Part shown: in pieces, positions 14,234 through 26,700 of the stretch
How positions within the stretch are numbered: position 1 is the stretch's first letter
Layout: the number at the start of each line of letters is the position of its first letter
DNA from: Atrichornis clamosus
Taxonomy: Eukaryota; Chordata; Aves; Passeriformes; Menuridae
Length of the DNA stretch: 64,000 bases
Reading direction: 5' to 3'
Assembly: GCA_013400975.1 (NCBI GenBank)
Contig: WBMZ01003026.1
Location: 62,001 to 126,000 of the forward strand
The notes under the pieces: generated by a model
What the model saw: the letters and a program-made list of their open reading frames with translations, nothing else
The model's database searches: none
What the model was told of the DNA's origin: nothing
Made by a program: the position numbers and the translations under genes

Positions 14234-14275
14234 ATGGAGACCATTATTAGTAATTACGAGGTAGCTGTTGTTCAG
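14155..14275 (+). promoter_or_regulatory. Candidate upstream regulatory element of AMN
   Basis: An AT-rich patch in otherwise GC-rich DNA, 380-500 bp upstream of the AMN start codon. It contains TGGCCAAAGGACAATTAC and TTATTAGTAATTAC, which resemble nuclear-receptor and homeodomain (HNF1/CDX class) sites. The function is inferred only from position and motif resemblance. Confidence 0.25.
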
Positions 14276-14594
14276 CTGCGGAGAGGAGTGTGGGATGTGC
14301 ACCCAGTGCGTTCACCCTGCACCCCTTTAGCTGGATCTGGATGGGTGGGGGGAGTGTGCGTGGCGAGGTCTGGTAGGCCAGGCTGGGGAGACCCCCACTC
14401 TTGCCTCCCCAGCTACTTCCTAAGTGGCCCTCCTAGGCTCCCCATGGATGCCAAGGAAACAGGGAGATTGGGAAAGGAGCTGAGCGCAAACCAGCTTCTG
14501 AAACAGACCAAGGCCACGGTTCGCGCTGGGGGAAACCAGCCTCCCATACTGGTTTACTCCGTTCTTCCTCCAGCCTCCTCCGGGCTGAGCCCAT

Positions 14595-14623
14595 CACGTG
14601 CCCCGGGAAAGGTGCAAGGTCCA
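14595..14623 (+). promoter_or_regulatory. AMN: Candidate AMN proximal promoter motifs (E-box, DR1/HNF4-like)
   Basis: CACGTG lies at 14595-14600. AAAGGTGCAAGGTCCA lies at 14608-14623, two AGGT-type half sites one base apart, and its CAAGGTCCA core is one base from the HNF4-preferred CAAAGTCCA. These sit 28-56 bp upstream of the first AMN ATG. No TATA box is apparent. HNF4 would suit a gene expressed in gut, kidney and yolk sac, but that is inference. Confidence 0.3.
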
Positions 14624-14650
14624 GCTGGGCAGGGAACGCACAACCAAGGG

Positions 14651-14711
14651 ATGGCAGCCGGCAGCGAAATGAAGCGCCTGCTCTTCCTCCTCAGTATTGT
14701 GCAGCTGCTCG
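14651..14711 (+). CDS. AMN: AMN exon 1 (signal peptide)
   Basis: Two in-frame ATGs, at 14651 (G at -3 and +4, the better Kozak context) and 14669, precede a leucine-rich signal peptide. Donor G|GTGAGT follows 14711; the exon ends in phase 1. The frame stays open far upstream, so an earlier start cannot be excluded from sequence alone, but the signal peptide favours these ATGs. Confidence 0.85.
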
Positions 14712-17700
14712 GTGAGTCCGCCCAGGGCCCGGCCGTGGCGAGCAGGGGTGACCGCTGGGTGATCTCCGCATTTCGGCTGTGCTCCTGGCAGCCCTGTGTC
14801 GGAGCAGAGTTGTAGGTTCTGTCACTTACAGCACAGCTCTAACGCAAACGGGAAAAGGCGTTTGCATCCGGACAGAGGGAAGGCAGGGGAGTGAGGCTGG
14901 GATATCCGTACGGAGCCTGCTGTGTCTCTCATTTGAAGTCAGCAGCGCTGCGCTGCAGGACACGCTCCCTGGTGAATATGCATGTAGCTTTGATGTTCAA
15001 GGACTGCGCTTCCCGGGAGACAGGGCTGATTAAATGGCACACCGATATTTGCAGGGCTGGGGAGGGTGGAGGAATGCACGGCGCTGCTGCGTGAGGCAAA
15101 AGGATTAACCTCCGGCCTCAGGAGCCGCCGCCGCGGCTGCAGCCGGGTCGGACGCAGAGCCAGGCCCGCGCTGTGCCCGGCGTGAGCTCGCGCGCCCGGC
15201 GGGCCGTGAGGGGTGGCTGTGACGGGGCTGCCCCGGCCTTGCGGCTGCAGCTCTGACCGCCCCATTCCCGAGCTTCCTGGGGCGGGAGGGACGCAAAAAG
15301 AACAGAACAGCTTGCCATTACCACCGGGGGGGATTTTTGCTTTCTTAAGCTCTTTTCGACTCTGAGCCAGCAAGGTGTTTGTGCAGAAACACTGCAAGCA
15401 GCAGATTGGCTCCTGTTCTTATCACTGGTAGTGCTTTTCCCCCTCTCGGTGGGTTTTTAAGAGGATACGGCAGGGCTGTGTTTGCTTTACCTGCGGGCTC
15501 CTTCAGGCTGCCGTAGCCCGACACGAGGCAGGGGAGCCCCTCTGCACCTCGTACCCGGGCTCCAGAACTTTCATTCTGGTTACAAATTCATAATTTCCTG
15601 TTCATCTGGACGTGGATACTACAACCAATGGTCTCAGCAGAGCCCGTGGCAGAGTCAGATAGTGCAAATTACACCCCAGGGTGATTGTTGTGTTCTGATA
15701 AGACCTCTGCAGCCACATCCCTCCCCATCATTTGGAGTAGCCGGGCTCAGGTTTTCTGCAGTGCACCTCCCTTCGTCAGCTGGAGTTGTTCAGAAACTCC
15801 CTCCCTCCCCAGGCTGGGCCGGGATTCCCTGTGAACCCTCTCCACACCACCTTCAGTACCTCAGTACCCTCCACCACTGGCTTTCGACATATTTTGTAAT
15901 TGTGTGAGTCTTTCTCCTACAGAAAAGATGATCCATAATAAGGGGAAAGGGTTTTGGATTTCTTTTTTTTTTTTTGGTCATTGTATGGTTTTTTTTCTTT
16001 TCTCTGCCTTGTACTCACTTGCCTGAAGCCATTTAACTCAGGCTGCTGTAGATACATTCCTCTTTAGCTGAATGTGCATCCCCCAGCCAAGCCTGGGCAG
16101 TGTCAGGTTTGGAGGCTGCTCTGCTGTGCTTGTGCAAACAGGGAGGTCAGAGTGAAACCCTGCTCTGCCACGTCCTGTCCCTGGCCAGCGGGCTCATCCC
16201 TGTGGGGCCCCATGGGTAGGACCACCACTGTCCTGACAAACCCCAAGGGGAAGAACCCTGTTTCCCAACCTGTTTATGCCTCAGGCTGAAGTACACCATT
16301 GAATCCTCCCCCTTCAACTCCAAACACATGAAAGCAGCCTGTATTTTGTACTACATGTCCCATAGCAAATGCCCTTTCTTCTCTTGCCTTGTCCTCGTGG
16401 TACTCCTGCCTCTGTGTGCCCACTCTGTACCTTCTGGAAACTAAAGGAATTTCTATTTAATTTTGCTGACTGACAGCAAAACCCACTGCGAGGATTGCTT
16501 AACTACCAGGTATGTGTTATTCTTGTCCCTTGCCTGCAGGACACTTTCCTGCCTTCCATCTGCCTGCCAAGTATTTGTCCCTTACTCCCCTTCCTATCTG
16601 GATGGGTAAAAACTGTGACCCAGACAAAAAAAAAAATGCCCTGTGCAGAGAAGGGCTGTGACTGCTCAACTGGGAAAATGCAGGAACTGGTGTTGGGTGG
16701 AAAATCCCCAAATCTGGCCCAAGCCATCCTTAAGCGCATCCCAGAGCGGGCTCCCGGTGCCTCCTGTGGACTGGGTCCCGCTGTTCCTCTGGTGTCACTG
16801 TTCCTCTGGTGTCTCTCTGTTCCTCCCAGCTGCCGCCGCTGCCGTGTACAAGCAGTGGATCCCCAACACCAATTTTGAAACCGCCTCCAACTGGGATAAA
16901 GGCAGAGTCCCCTGTGCCAGTGACGTGGTTCACTTTGAGAAGGACAAGGTATAGACGTTTTAAATTTATTTTTATTTTAGTTTTTGCAAAACACCATCAG
17001 GCATTGGAAAAGCCCTCTATCTGGCAGAGCAAAGCACATTCTATTTTTGCTTTTCTTACAGGTCGTCTCAGTCTTCGTCAGGTCTCCCCACGCACTGACA
17101 GACATGGTAAGGCAGCGTGCAGTGGTGCCACAGGGTGGGTGAGGGCAGGGTCGGCACTGGAGCTCTGCCAGCTCTGTTCCCCTGGTTTGGGTTAGAAGGG
17201 ACCTTAAACATCATCCAGTTCCAACGCCATGGGCAGGGACACCTTCCACTAGGCCACATTGCTCAAAGCCCCATCCAGCCTGGCCCTGAACACTTCCAGG
17301 GATGGGGCATCCATAATTTCTCTGGGCAACCTGTTCCAGTGTCTTACCACCCTCAGAGTAAAGAATTTCTTCCTAATGTCTAATCTAAACCTGTCCTATA
17401 TTTAGGACCTCCTTATGTCCTCAGTTTAAAGTCATTCCATGGACTTTGACGTTTTCCTCCATGGTCCATCCAGCCCAAGGATGCCTCAGTTGGAGCAGGA
17501 GACAGGAGTCCCACAGCAGCCTGGGTTTCTCTGTACTATGGAACCAAAAAGCCCATTTCTGGCTTTTTTTTTTTTTTCATTAGGGGAGATTAGGGACAGT
17601 ACCCCAAAACCCAATTTCATTTGAAATAAATTAATTTCTCCTCCTCAAAGGAGGGATAAAACCCCCTCCATGTGATGGAGACCTTGGCAGTAGTTGGCTG

Positions 17701-20700
17701 AGGAGTACCAACCCACAACATCGCTGACCCAGAGCAGGCACTAGCCTTCAGCAGAGGCTAAGTGAAGCTGACATCAAAATATCTTGAAATGAAAACAAAC
17801 TGTTCTGGGAAATCCCAGAATGTTGCTTGAGAAATTTTCTTTCAGGTGCCATTGGGTTTTATATTCTTCTGTGGCATTATCAGCCTGACTGTGGCAGGAT
17901 GGGCACGACACCCTGCTGAAATGTGTGTGTTCAGTGAATAAAGACTGGGGAGTCTCAGCTCAGAGGGGTTTCTGAGCCACCTGGTTTCTCCTCAGAAGAG
18001 GAGCCCTGTCCAGAGCAGGCTGACAGGAAGCCCTGGAAGCACGGGATCACAGTCTCCACGGCTTGGAGGGTAAAATTTAACAGGGAGGAATTAAAGGAAA
18101 GCAAACCCCAGCATGCCAGTGGGGGATGGGTCACCAGTGAGCCCTCTCTCAGTGCTGGGACAGCAAGAGATGGGCTGGATTCTGTTTGAAAAACCTCCTC
18201 CTCTGAATCTGATGAGCTTGCAGACGAGTTTCCTCTTTCGGTTTAGGGCAGCTTTGCTCTTTTATTGGCCATTAAATTTGAAGAAGCTCTTGAAATTTAT
18301 GTGGTGTAATTTGTTCAGGCTGTCTACGCCACTAATAGTTTTGATGCTTTAATAACGCCATGTGCCACGTTTAATCCCTCTACAAATATTTGGAGGAGAT
18401 ACTTTATTTATATGGCATTTTAAATATGAATTTTTGAAGGAAAGAATGTACTGGGGAAATACGTACAAATATAATGTAATAAATGATGTGGAATTTACCC
18501 AGAGAAGAAAAGAGCAAAATACCACTCCAGTAGATTTTATTTTACTTACAGATGAATGTATAATATTTCTAAAGTACTTTCATCAGAGGCCTGCAAAGCG
18601 CATAATTGCAGAGCAGCGTCAGTCATTATGGCTGAGCCTCCCGCAGCCAAACTGGAGAGTGGAGCTGAGCAGCCCGAGGAGAGGGAGACCAACACAGCCT
18701 TTGCACAACACAAAACAACACAACACCCGTGGCTGTGCCGACTGCTCGGGTGGGTGGTTCCCATTGCGGCCGAGGGATGGGTCAGGCTGCCAGAGTGATC
18801 CCTGACTCATCCCAATCAAAAGATCCTCAGTGCTGGCAGGAGGGCTGAGTCTCTGGAGACCCTCTGCTGCCTTGGGGTTTCTCTGGGCCCCCCGCCGCTG
18901 ACGGGTGACTGCACAGGCTCCAGGTTTACAGTGAATTTTATAGTCCCACTGCTGTGCAGGTGGGGTGGACTGCTGGGGGATCCATAAGGGAATAAAGCAT
19001 GGCACAGGCTGTGAGAGCACTGTTCCCCTCCTGCACCAAATTATGCCACAGGTGAGCAGCCAATCCTGGCTATAACCTGTACTGCAGCTCATGCTTTCCT
19101 TCTGAGCATCACCGCCCCAGCAATTTCCCATGAACCATCCCAGCATGTTTCTTAGTGCAGTGGTTACTATTTCTTTTTAATTTCAACTCAGGCACTTCCC
19201 TCCTGTTCACTGCCATGCTCTGCTGTCACCAGGTGATACAGGGACTGCCAAGGTTAGGGATGAAAAAGGAATGAAACCTAGCACCTGAGCTGAGCTGCCA
19301 CTCATGCAAATGGCATGAAATTTGGCAACCAGCTGGTTAGAAAATGAATTGGTCATGAGGCTTTTTGCAGAGAGGCTGGGCTGCACCTGTTCGGCTGCCG
19401 GCCACGCGCACTGGAGCATTAATCACTTAAATCAGCAAGAATACATTAAGCTTTAGAGTCACCATGGAGATGCTATACAGCCTTTGGCCAAAAAAAAAAA
19501 GCGGAGTGTTGTTTGCTAGAGTAGCACAGAAGGAACTTCACAGCTGAGGAGGGATTGGACTCTCATTGACTTTCATGAGGACAGAGCCTGCTGTGGCAAG
19601 TGCAGGGGAAGATGCTTGGTGCTGCTGCCTTGCTAGTAGAGGGGCAGCATGAGATCTCCCATCCCAACTCCCCAGTTGAGTGGAGCGGGACCTGGAGTGC
19701 TGGGTGGTCCTCACGTGTCACCATCACTCCCCTCCTAGACATTTACATGAAAGCTCAGTTCTGCACAGTGAGTTCTCTAGCTCCCATCCCCATCCATCCC
19801 ATGTGGGCACCAGCCAGTGCTGGGAGATGCTTTCTTGGGAGGAGGCCGGGCTCCACCTCCCTGCTCAGAGCTAACCCACTGAGCGCCCAGCTCAGCGGTT
19901 ATTTGGAGTTTCAAGTGGATCCCTAATTCAGTCACACACTAAATCCAAATCCAGCTTAAGTGGCTTTGATGCACAACCGTTGTGATTAGGCTGGATTTTC
20001 TATGGTATTTAGCTGCCTAAAGATGCAGATCAATATTTAGCCAGCTTTTGGAGGTGCCTGGGACTAAATGGCCAGAAAAGTTGAAGATGGAGGTGGTGGT
20101 GCCTGACACGGGTGCTCCAGGGCAGGGCAGGCTTTGGCTTTGCTTGTCTCCCTGCTGGGGGAGAAAGGTTCCTGCGAGGGATTTGGACCAGAGGGCTATG
20201 GCTGTGCTCCCAAAGGGAGCCAGGCCAGGGCATGGCTGCCTCAGTGAGCCTGGTGTTTGACCCAATAACACCAGTGCTGGGGCAGTTTGTGCCAGAGCCG
20301 GCCAGCACTGAAGTGCGGGCCAGGGATGGATGCTGCTGCTTCTATTTTTGGGGTGGCAGGAGTCGGGTTTATTCACGTGGGCAGAGCAGCCTTGCTTGAC
20401 CCCAGGGTCAGGGTACTGGCTGGGATTAATCAGCAGCACTGACATCACTTTTCCAGCTCTGCTCCAATCCCAAGCTCTGCTGTTGGGCAGCAGCTGCCCA
20501 AACCCCCTCTCTGCCTGCCTGGCTTGGGGCTGCAAGGCTGGGTGAGGGTTGGGGCTGTGCGGGGCACTGGGGTCTGACCAGGGACACCTCCCCCAGCCTT
20601 ATATTTTTAGCTGCCTAATTGCGAGAGCAGAATGTACTCGGCTTTGCTGCAGGATGCTCCCGCTCGGTTCCTGGCAGAGATTGATCTTGAAATGCCAATT

Positions 20701-23700
20701 GCTCTCCAGGGGCACCGGCTCTAATGAATTGCCACAGTTCGCGCTAGTCCCAGGAACTGGTGCTCCCTCCCCCACCACTTCCCAGACAGCGGGGTAATGA
20801 GACAGCCAGAAAAGGGATTAGTTTTCCTTCTCCTGAGATGAAGGTAAAAAATTCCAGGGGAATGTGTGTGTGTGTGCCAGCACATAATTCCAAGCTGGAA
20901 TCCTGCAGTCTTTCCTGTGTCAGCATTCACACTGAAGGCGTGTGCTAGGAAGGGAGTGTGGTAAAACAGTCTTTTACAGTCATCTCCCTGAGTCTATTTG
21001 CTCTTTTCAGGCTGGTTTCCAGCAGGAGGAGTTAGTAAAGTCTGTGTTGAGCAGAGCAGCTTGCCAGCATCCTGGGCTGTAGCGGATGCTGGAGCAGGTC
21101 TGGCTGGAAGGCTGCTCCATGGACCGTCTGCCATCCCTTCACTGCCGGACATGGCACCCCTGCCTGCACCTCGAGCCTCTTCCTGGCTTTCTCTGACATT
21201 GTCTGTAGAGGACAGTTCAGGAAAAGGAACTTAACTAATCTGAAATAGATTTGGCAAATGGCTTTAAGCCTCTCTGTGTTTTCTGCATCCATAGCTCAAG
21301 TGTCTTCAGCTACCCAAGGGGCTTCCAGTGTCCGTGAGACATCTGATTTCTGCACACTGCTGGGACCTGTTTGGCACTGCATCTAAGATGTGTGCTGGGG
21401 ACCTGCAATCAAGTTAATAGGCTTTTGGGGTCTGTTCTCTGTTTTTATCCCCCCATGGCTTTCATTAGGGCCTGTGGGTGGTTTGGCAGGGGCTGTGCCA
21501 GCCAGCACAGTGGGATCCACCCCCCAGTGTAGGATGGCCAGGACATCACTTGTGGCTCCTTAGGGATAGGCAGGACTGTGATGTGTTGGGAACCTGATGT
21601 GTCAGGCCACCCCTGTGCCAGGATATGTGGTGGCAAGGCCAGGTTGGGCAGGTGATGTGGGGAGCCTGTACCCTGAAACAAAACGTGTGGAGCAGACACA
21701 GCAGGGGAGCCAGCTCTGGCATTCATGAAAGTGTGGCTGTGCTGCTGCTTCTGGGCAGTAGGGGAGGCAGGGACACAGGCAGGGAGAGCAGCCAAGCACC
21801 TCATTAGCTTGCGGGAGATGACACTTAAATGGTGACATCCCCTGGCATGCTGCTCCTTTGCCTGTGCCCCTGCCTGCTCTGGGTCAGAAGCAGAGGGACA
21901 AGCTATTGCTGGGATCAGAGCAGGGCTGTGGCACTGCTGTCCACTGCTGATGGATCCCATGGAGAGGAGCACCAGCTTCTGTGCCCTGGGCGTGCTGCAT
22001 GAGCATGGGCTTCATGGGAATACAGACTGCATTTCTTGCCTGGCTGCCTTGGGAAGTTAAACCCCCATTTCTCGTGGCACCATGTGCCTGGGCAGGGAGG
22101 TGTTTGGGCAACAAAGTGCTAGTCCAGCAGCAGGTCCCCTTCCTCGGCTCAGAGAGGTCTTGGGGCAGCGGGAGGTCATTCTGCCCTGCAGGGAATCTGG
22201 ATTAGCCAGTGTGGGATCAGGGGCCATAGTAGGGGCAGGCTGGGTCTGGCAGCAAACTGGGGCTGTGGAGTGGCAGGTGTGGCTGGGGGGAAGGACTCTG
22301 TCCTGAGGGTGCAGGTGGAAGCATCTCCTAGGCAGCAAAGTGAACAAATGAACCCCCAGTAATGAACCCAGGACCTGCAAGCGAGCCCCTGGCAATGCTC
22401 CAGAATTGCCAAAGGGCTTCACCTGTGAATCTGGCCCTGTGCCTTTCCAGGGCATCAGCCAACAGCTGAATACTCTCGGGCACCACCACCAGCTGTGCTG
22501 AGACTCCCAGCCCCAGTGGGCATGGGGAAAATCCCACCTGTGGGCAGCATGGGCAGGGGCTGCCTGCTGCTGTCTGTGGGTTGCCCCAGCAGAGCAGGAC
22601 TGGGAAGGATGATATGAACATAATTTCCCTTGTGCATTATTGCTTGTGGTGCGTTACAACACTCTGTGTTGGAGAAATAGCCTACTCACATCCTACCCCA
22701 GTGATGTTTTCAGTTGAGTGCCCCCAGCACCAGCCCCAGAGCAGCTCCTGGGCTGTGTGGCAGGTGAGGGGACGTTCCTGGGTGCCCGATGGCTACTGAC
22801 CTGCTCGCTGTACAGCCGTGGGTGCAGCGCTGAGGAGCCCGGTGTGCCCAGGCAGTCTTAGTGTTGAACGATGGGGATGGTGGCACCATCTGACCCGAGC
22901 AAGGAATTCAATGCATTGATGCTGCAAATTAAAGCAAGGCTGGGGGAAGACTCAGCTGCAATCACAAGTGTTGTTCACCCACGTTCAAAGCTCAAGTGCT
23001 GCATTGTTCCTGTGCTGATGATGGTGACATGCCAGTCACAATGCTCCTGTCAGTCATCTCAGCCCAATACTTGTGACTCAAGCAGAGCCAGGATGTGCCA
23101 GAGCCATCCACTTGAAAAGCCATCTCTCAGGACTTTGCTATTTTTTTTTTCCACCTTTTGGTGGTTAGTTTCATTTTCATTTATGCATTGGGGCAGCAGA
23201 TTCCTTCTCAATGGTGCAATGCTGGGGCTGGGCCAAGAGCCACATGGGGTCTTTCCTCTTTTTTTTTTTTTGCTGATAAGAAAAATGATGGCTGTGTTTC
23301 TGTTGTCATTACTCTTGATAATGATAACCAAGGAGATAAGTGATTTACCAGTACCAGGGATGCGAAATGACTGATGGGACTCTAAGCAGTCGCTATATTA
23401 ATGGCCCTGGAGTACAGGTTGGCAGGAGGATGAGAAAGCAGATGAAACTGCCAGCTTTTTGGCTCTGGTCCATTGGCACCTGTCATTGCTCAGTTCAAAA
23501 TGTACTTGGAAAGTGGCCCAACCTGGATGCAATTTCCATACTAAACTCCCAAAGGTAGAAAGCCACTGCCCAACCAGGGTCTCCATTTGTCCTCTGCAGT
23601 AAGCTGAGATGCTTAACTTACATTAGGAAGAAAGAAAGGACAAATTATTTACAAAGATCCACTGGACGATGGAGCCACTTCTGAAATGCTGCCCAGTGAT

Positions 23701-26700
23701 CAGAATCTCAGGGAGGGCTGGCGGTGGATGTGCAGCACAGCTGCCTCAGTGGGCAAGGAGCCATAGCTGCGAGGGCCAGCCCCAGGAATTCCTGTGACAA
23801 AACAGAAGTACAGGGCTCTTCCTGAGCTTCACATGTGTGGAGAAGAGGGACTCCATCCCCTGTCTGACATCATGTTGTGTTGCATCTTAATTCCAGAGCT
23901 GGTGCTTGCAGTGTTTGGGCAGTCCCAGAGTGTGAAGGGACTGTGCTCACTCTCCCTGCCACACTCACACTCACATGAGCAGCTTTGTCTGGGCTTAGAA
24001 GTCCAGCCAGCCTTGGGGTTTGGCCTCGGTGCTGGAGAGGAATCTCCAGTGGTGGCTGGAGAAGCTGCATCTTGTCCACAAAGTTCAGAGGCCAGTGTCT
24101 CCAGAGCACAGGTACTGCAGGCATGGGGCAGATTTGGCATGAGGCATTTCTCCCAGCTCTCCCCTGGGCAGGACTGGTGCTGTGTCCTGCTGGCCCTGCG
24201 TCTGCCCTCATCCCATCCAGACTCGCTCGCCCTCCCAAGCACATGCAGGATGCATCACCTTGCTTGATCATGGGAGCAGTGTTGTGCATCCGTGTGCATC
24301 CGTGCATCCCTAACCAAGCGAGTCCACCTCATCTCCTGTCTTACCACACTGAACTCAGCCTCACCATGTCAATCCTTGATGTGTTTTCCTCCCCCCCTTG
24401 TTAGTTTGTGAAGATCTGAATGAACAACACCACAGGGTGTTTGGGAAGCTCTGACCCACAGCCATAGTCAAAGTGATAACTGAATGGAGAGAGCTGTCAG
24501 GCAGGCCGGGATGAGAGCAGGGACTTCCCAGCCCAGTGATCCAGCCACAACACTCTCAAACACCAATGGCAGCAGCCTGGGAAAGCAAGCAGAAGCCAGT
24601 CATGGTCCTGCTGTGCAACCATTCCACTCACCAGCAGCTGCTGCCTGATTTTCCTTCTTCCACCAAAAGATCCCTGGGCCTGAGTGCCCAGAGCTGACTG
24701 CTGTGAAGAGCTGGTAGCCTGTGTTGGTGAAAGGACCTGCTGCATCCCATCCAAAGCCCCACGCTGAGCAGCTCAGACAGGCTCCAGCAGCCAGCTGGCC
24801 ACTCTTCCTGCCTGGCCCTGCCGTGCACAGCTGGCTGCAGGGGCCAGCCTGCAAACTGGGCAAGAGGCAGCAGCCAGGGCCTCCAGGTTGAAGTGGCCCA
24901 GCCAGTCTGGGAGAAGGGATTTGGCTGGCAGTGCTGCTGGCACTGGCCTGAGCACAGGCATCAGCTCACTGCTCCAAAATGTCCCTCTGCCCGCTCCTGT
25001 GTGGACTCGCAGGAAAACAAGCCAGGGCACTTGAAGCGAAGTACAGCATTGTGTGGCAGAAGCTGGTAGCATCACCCTTGCCCAGCTCAAAGCAGTCCTG
25101 AACCTCAAAACATCACTAGACATGGCTTTTACATCTGCAGCTAAAGGACACGATGCCATTTATATCCTGGCAGACCTTTCAGCCTCTCTCGGTGCTTCAG
25201 TATGGGAAAATTTTTCTTTACTCAGAAGTAATAGAAATTCAGAGACCCCAATGGCAGGATACCTGCTATGGTCTGATGGAGCTCTGTCTAGAGGCAAAGG
25301 CTTCTTCCTGGCTGGTGAGGAGGTTCTACACCCTTGGGGCAGATGTTGCCCAGACCTCAGCTATTCACAGGGTCATCCCCTCTTGTCCAGCCCAACATAC
25401 GGCATTGCTGGGTCTGAAGCAGATGGTGCAGAGGAGCACCGTGGGACATTTCTTGGTGGCAGCCACCCTCTGCTCTCCATCCTGGCTTCTCATGGTTCCT
25501 GAACCAAGAGGGGCACCTGGACTATGGCCTTCAAAGCACCGCACCACCAAGGCACTAAACTTCTAAACAGGTGCCTACAGTTTGGGGGTGAGGAACTTTT
25601 TGCCATGTCCACCTCCCCCACACCTTCCCCATCATGGCCCCTGAGTGGGACAGAGCATCCTCAGGCAAGACTGGCCAAGGACAGAGAGCTATCACAGTCA
25701 CCTGCAGCAGTCAGTCACAAGTCTTGCTTTCTCTAACCTCCATACATATTTAAAGACCAATTAAGTATATGAAACCTTAAAACTCCATTTAATGTTTTCT
25801 GCCTGAGCCCAGGACCCAGTACATCAGCATAACGCAGTCCTGGAGGGCTTCCAGCTGCTGTCTGGGGAGTGATGCTAGAACCCTGGATAGACCAATTAGA
25901 GAAGGGAGCCTTGAACATCACTCACTTGAAAATATTGGGAGAAAACATGACTTTCTCTCTGGCAGTTTGTAAACGTAAAATGAAATGGGCCGGGCTGAGT
26001 AACCTGTGTGCTGTGAATGAGTCGCCTGACAATCATTTGCCAGGGCCTGTCCCAGAGTTGGCAGTGCTGGCTGGTGGCCCAGGTGGCCACAGTTTCTTGC
26101 TGAAAAAGTTCCCATGGCAGAGCTGTGACTGCTGAGGTTTGTCCATGGTCAGGCTGAAGCCAGGCCAGTATCCTGACCCTGACTTCCTGCTGGTGATGTC
26201 CTACCCAACAAGAAGAGGGTCTGGCTATGGCAAACTGCTCCAAATTCTGCTGTCTGCTTTCCTTAGTTTGTGCTGAGTGCAAATTCACTACCTGACACTG
26301 CAGCAAGCATAGCTTGGGCCCCTAAGTTATATTTTGTGGGGCAGGCACAGCCCCCAGAGGTGGGAACCCATTAAGTGAGGGGACCCCTGGCACTTGCAGA
26401 GTAAGGTTGGGTTTTTCATGGCATGCCAAGTATAAATCTGTTCCTTTAGCTGCTGGCAGTGTGTGCAAGAGGAGGAAGAAGCTGTCAAAAGGGCTTATTT
26501 TGCTTTTTCCTTTTCTTGCTTCCCTGAATGCATTTCTGTGTTATGGAAGATAACATCAAACTGCCTCTCCCCATCACAGCATCCCCATCAGTAAAATCAG
26601 GAGCTGATACTTTCCCATTTACACGGGGCACGGCAAGGGTGCCTCCTGATAACTGTAAAGTGCCTTAGAGACTGTGAGTGTAATAGGCAGCCTAGTAATT

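Noticed and set aside
15105..15397. Minus-strand open frames rich in Arg/Pro/Ala in the AMN intron 1 CpG island.
   Set aside because: CG-rich sequence lacks stop codons by composition; there is no motif or start context of a real gene.
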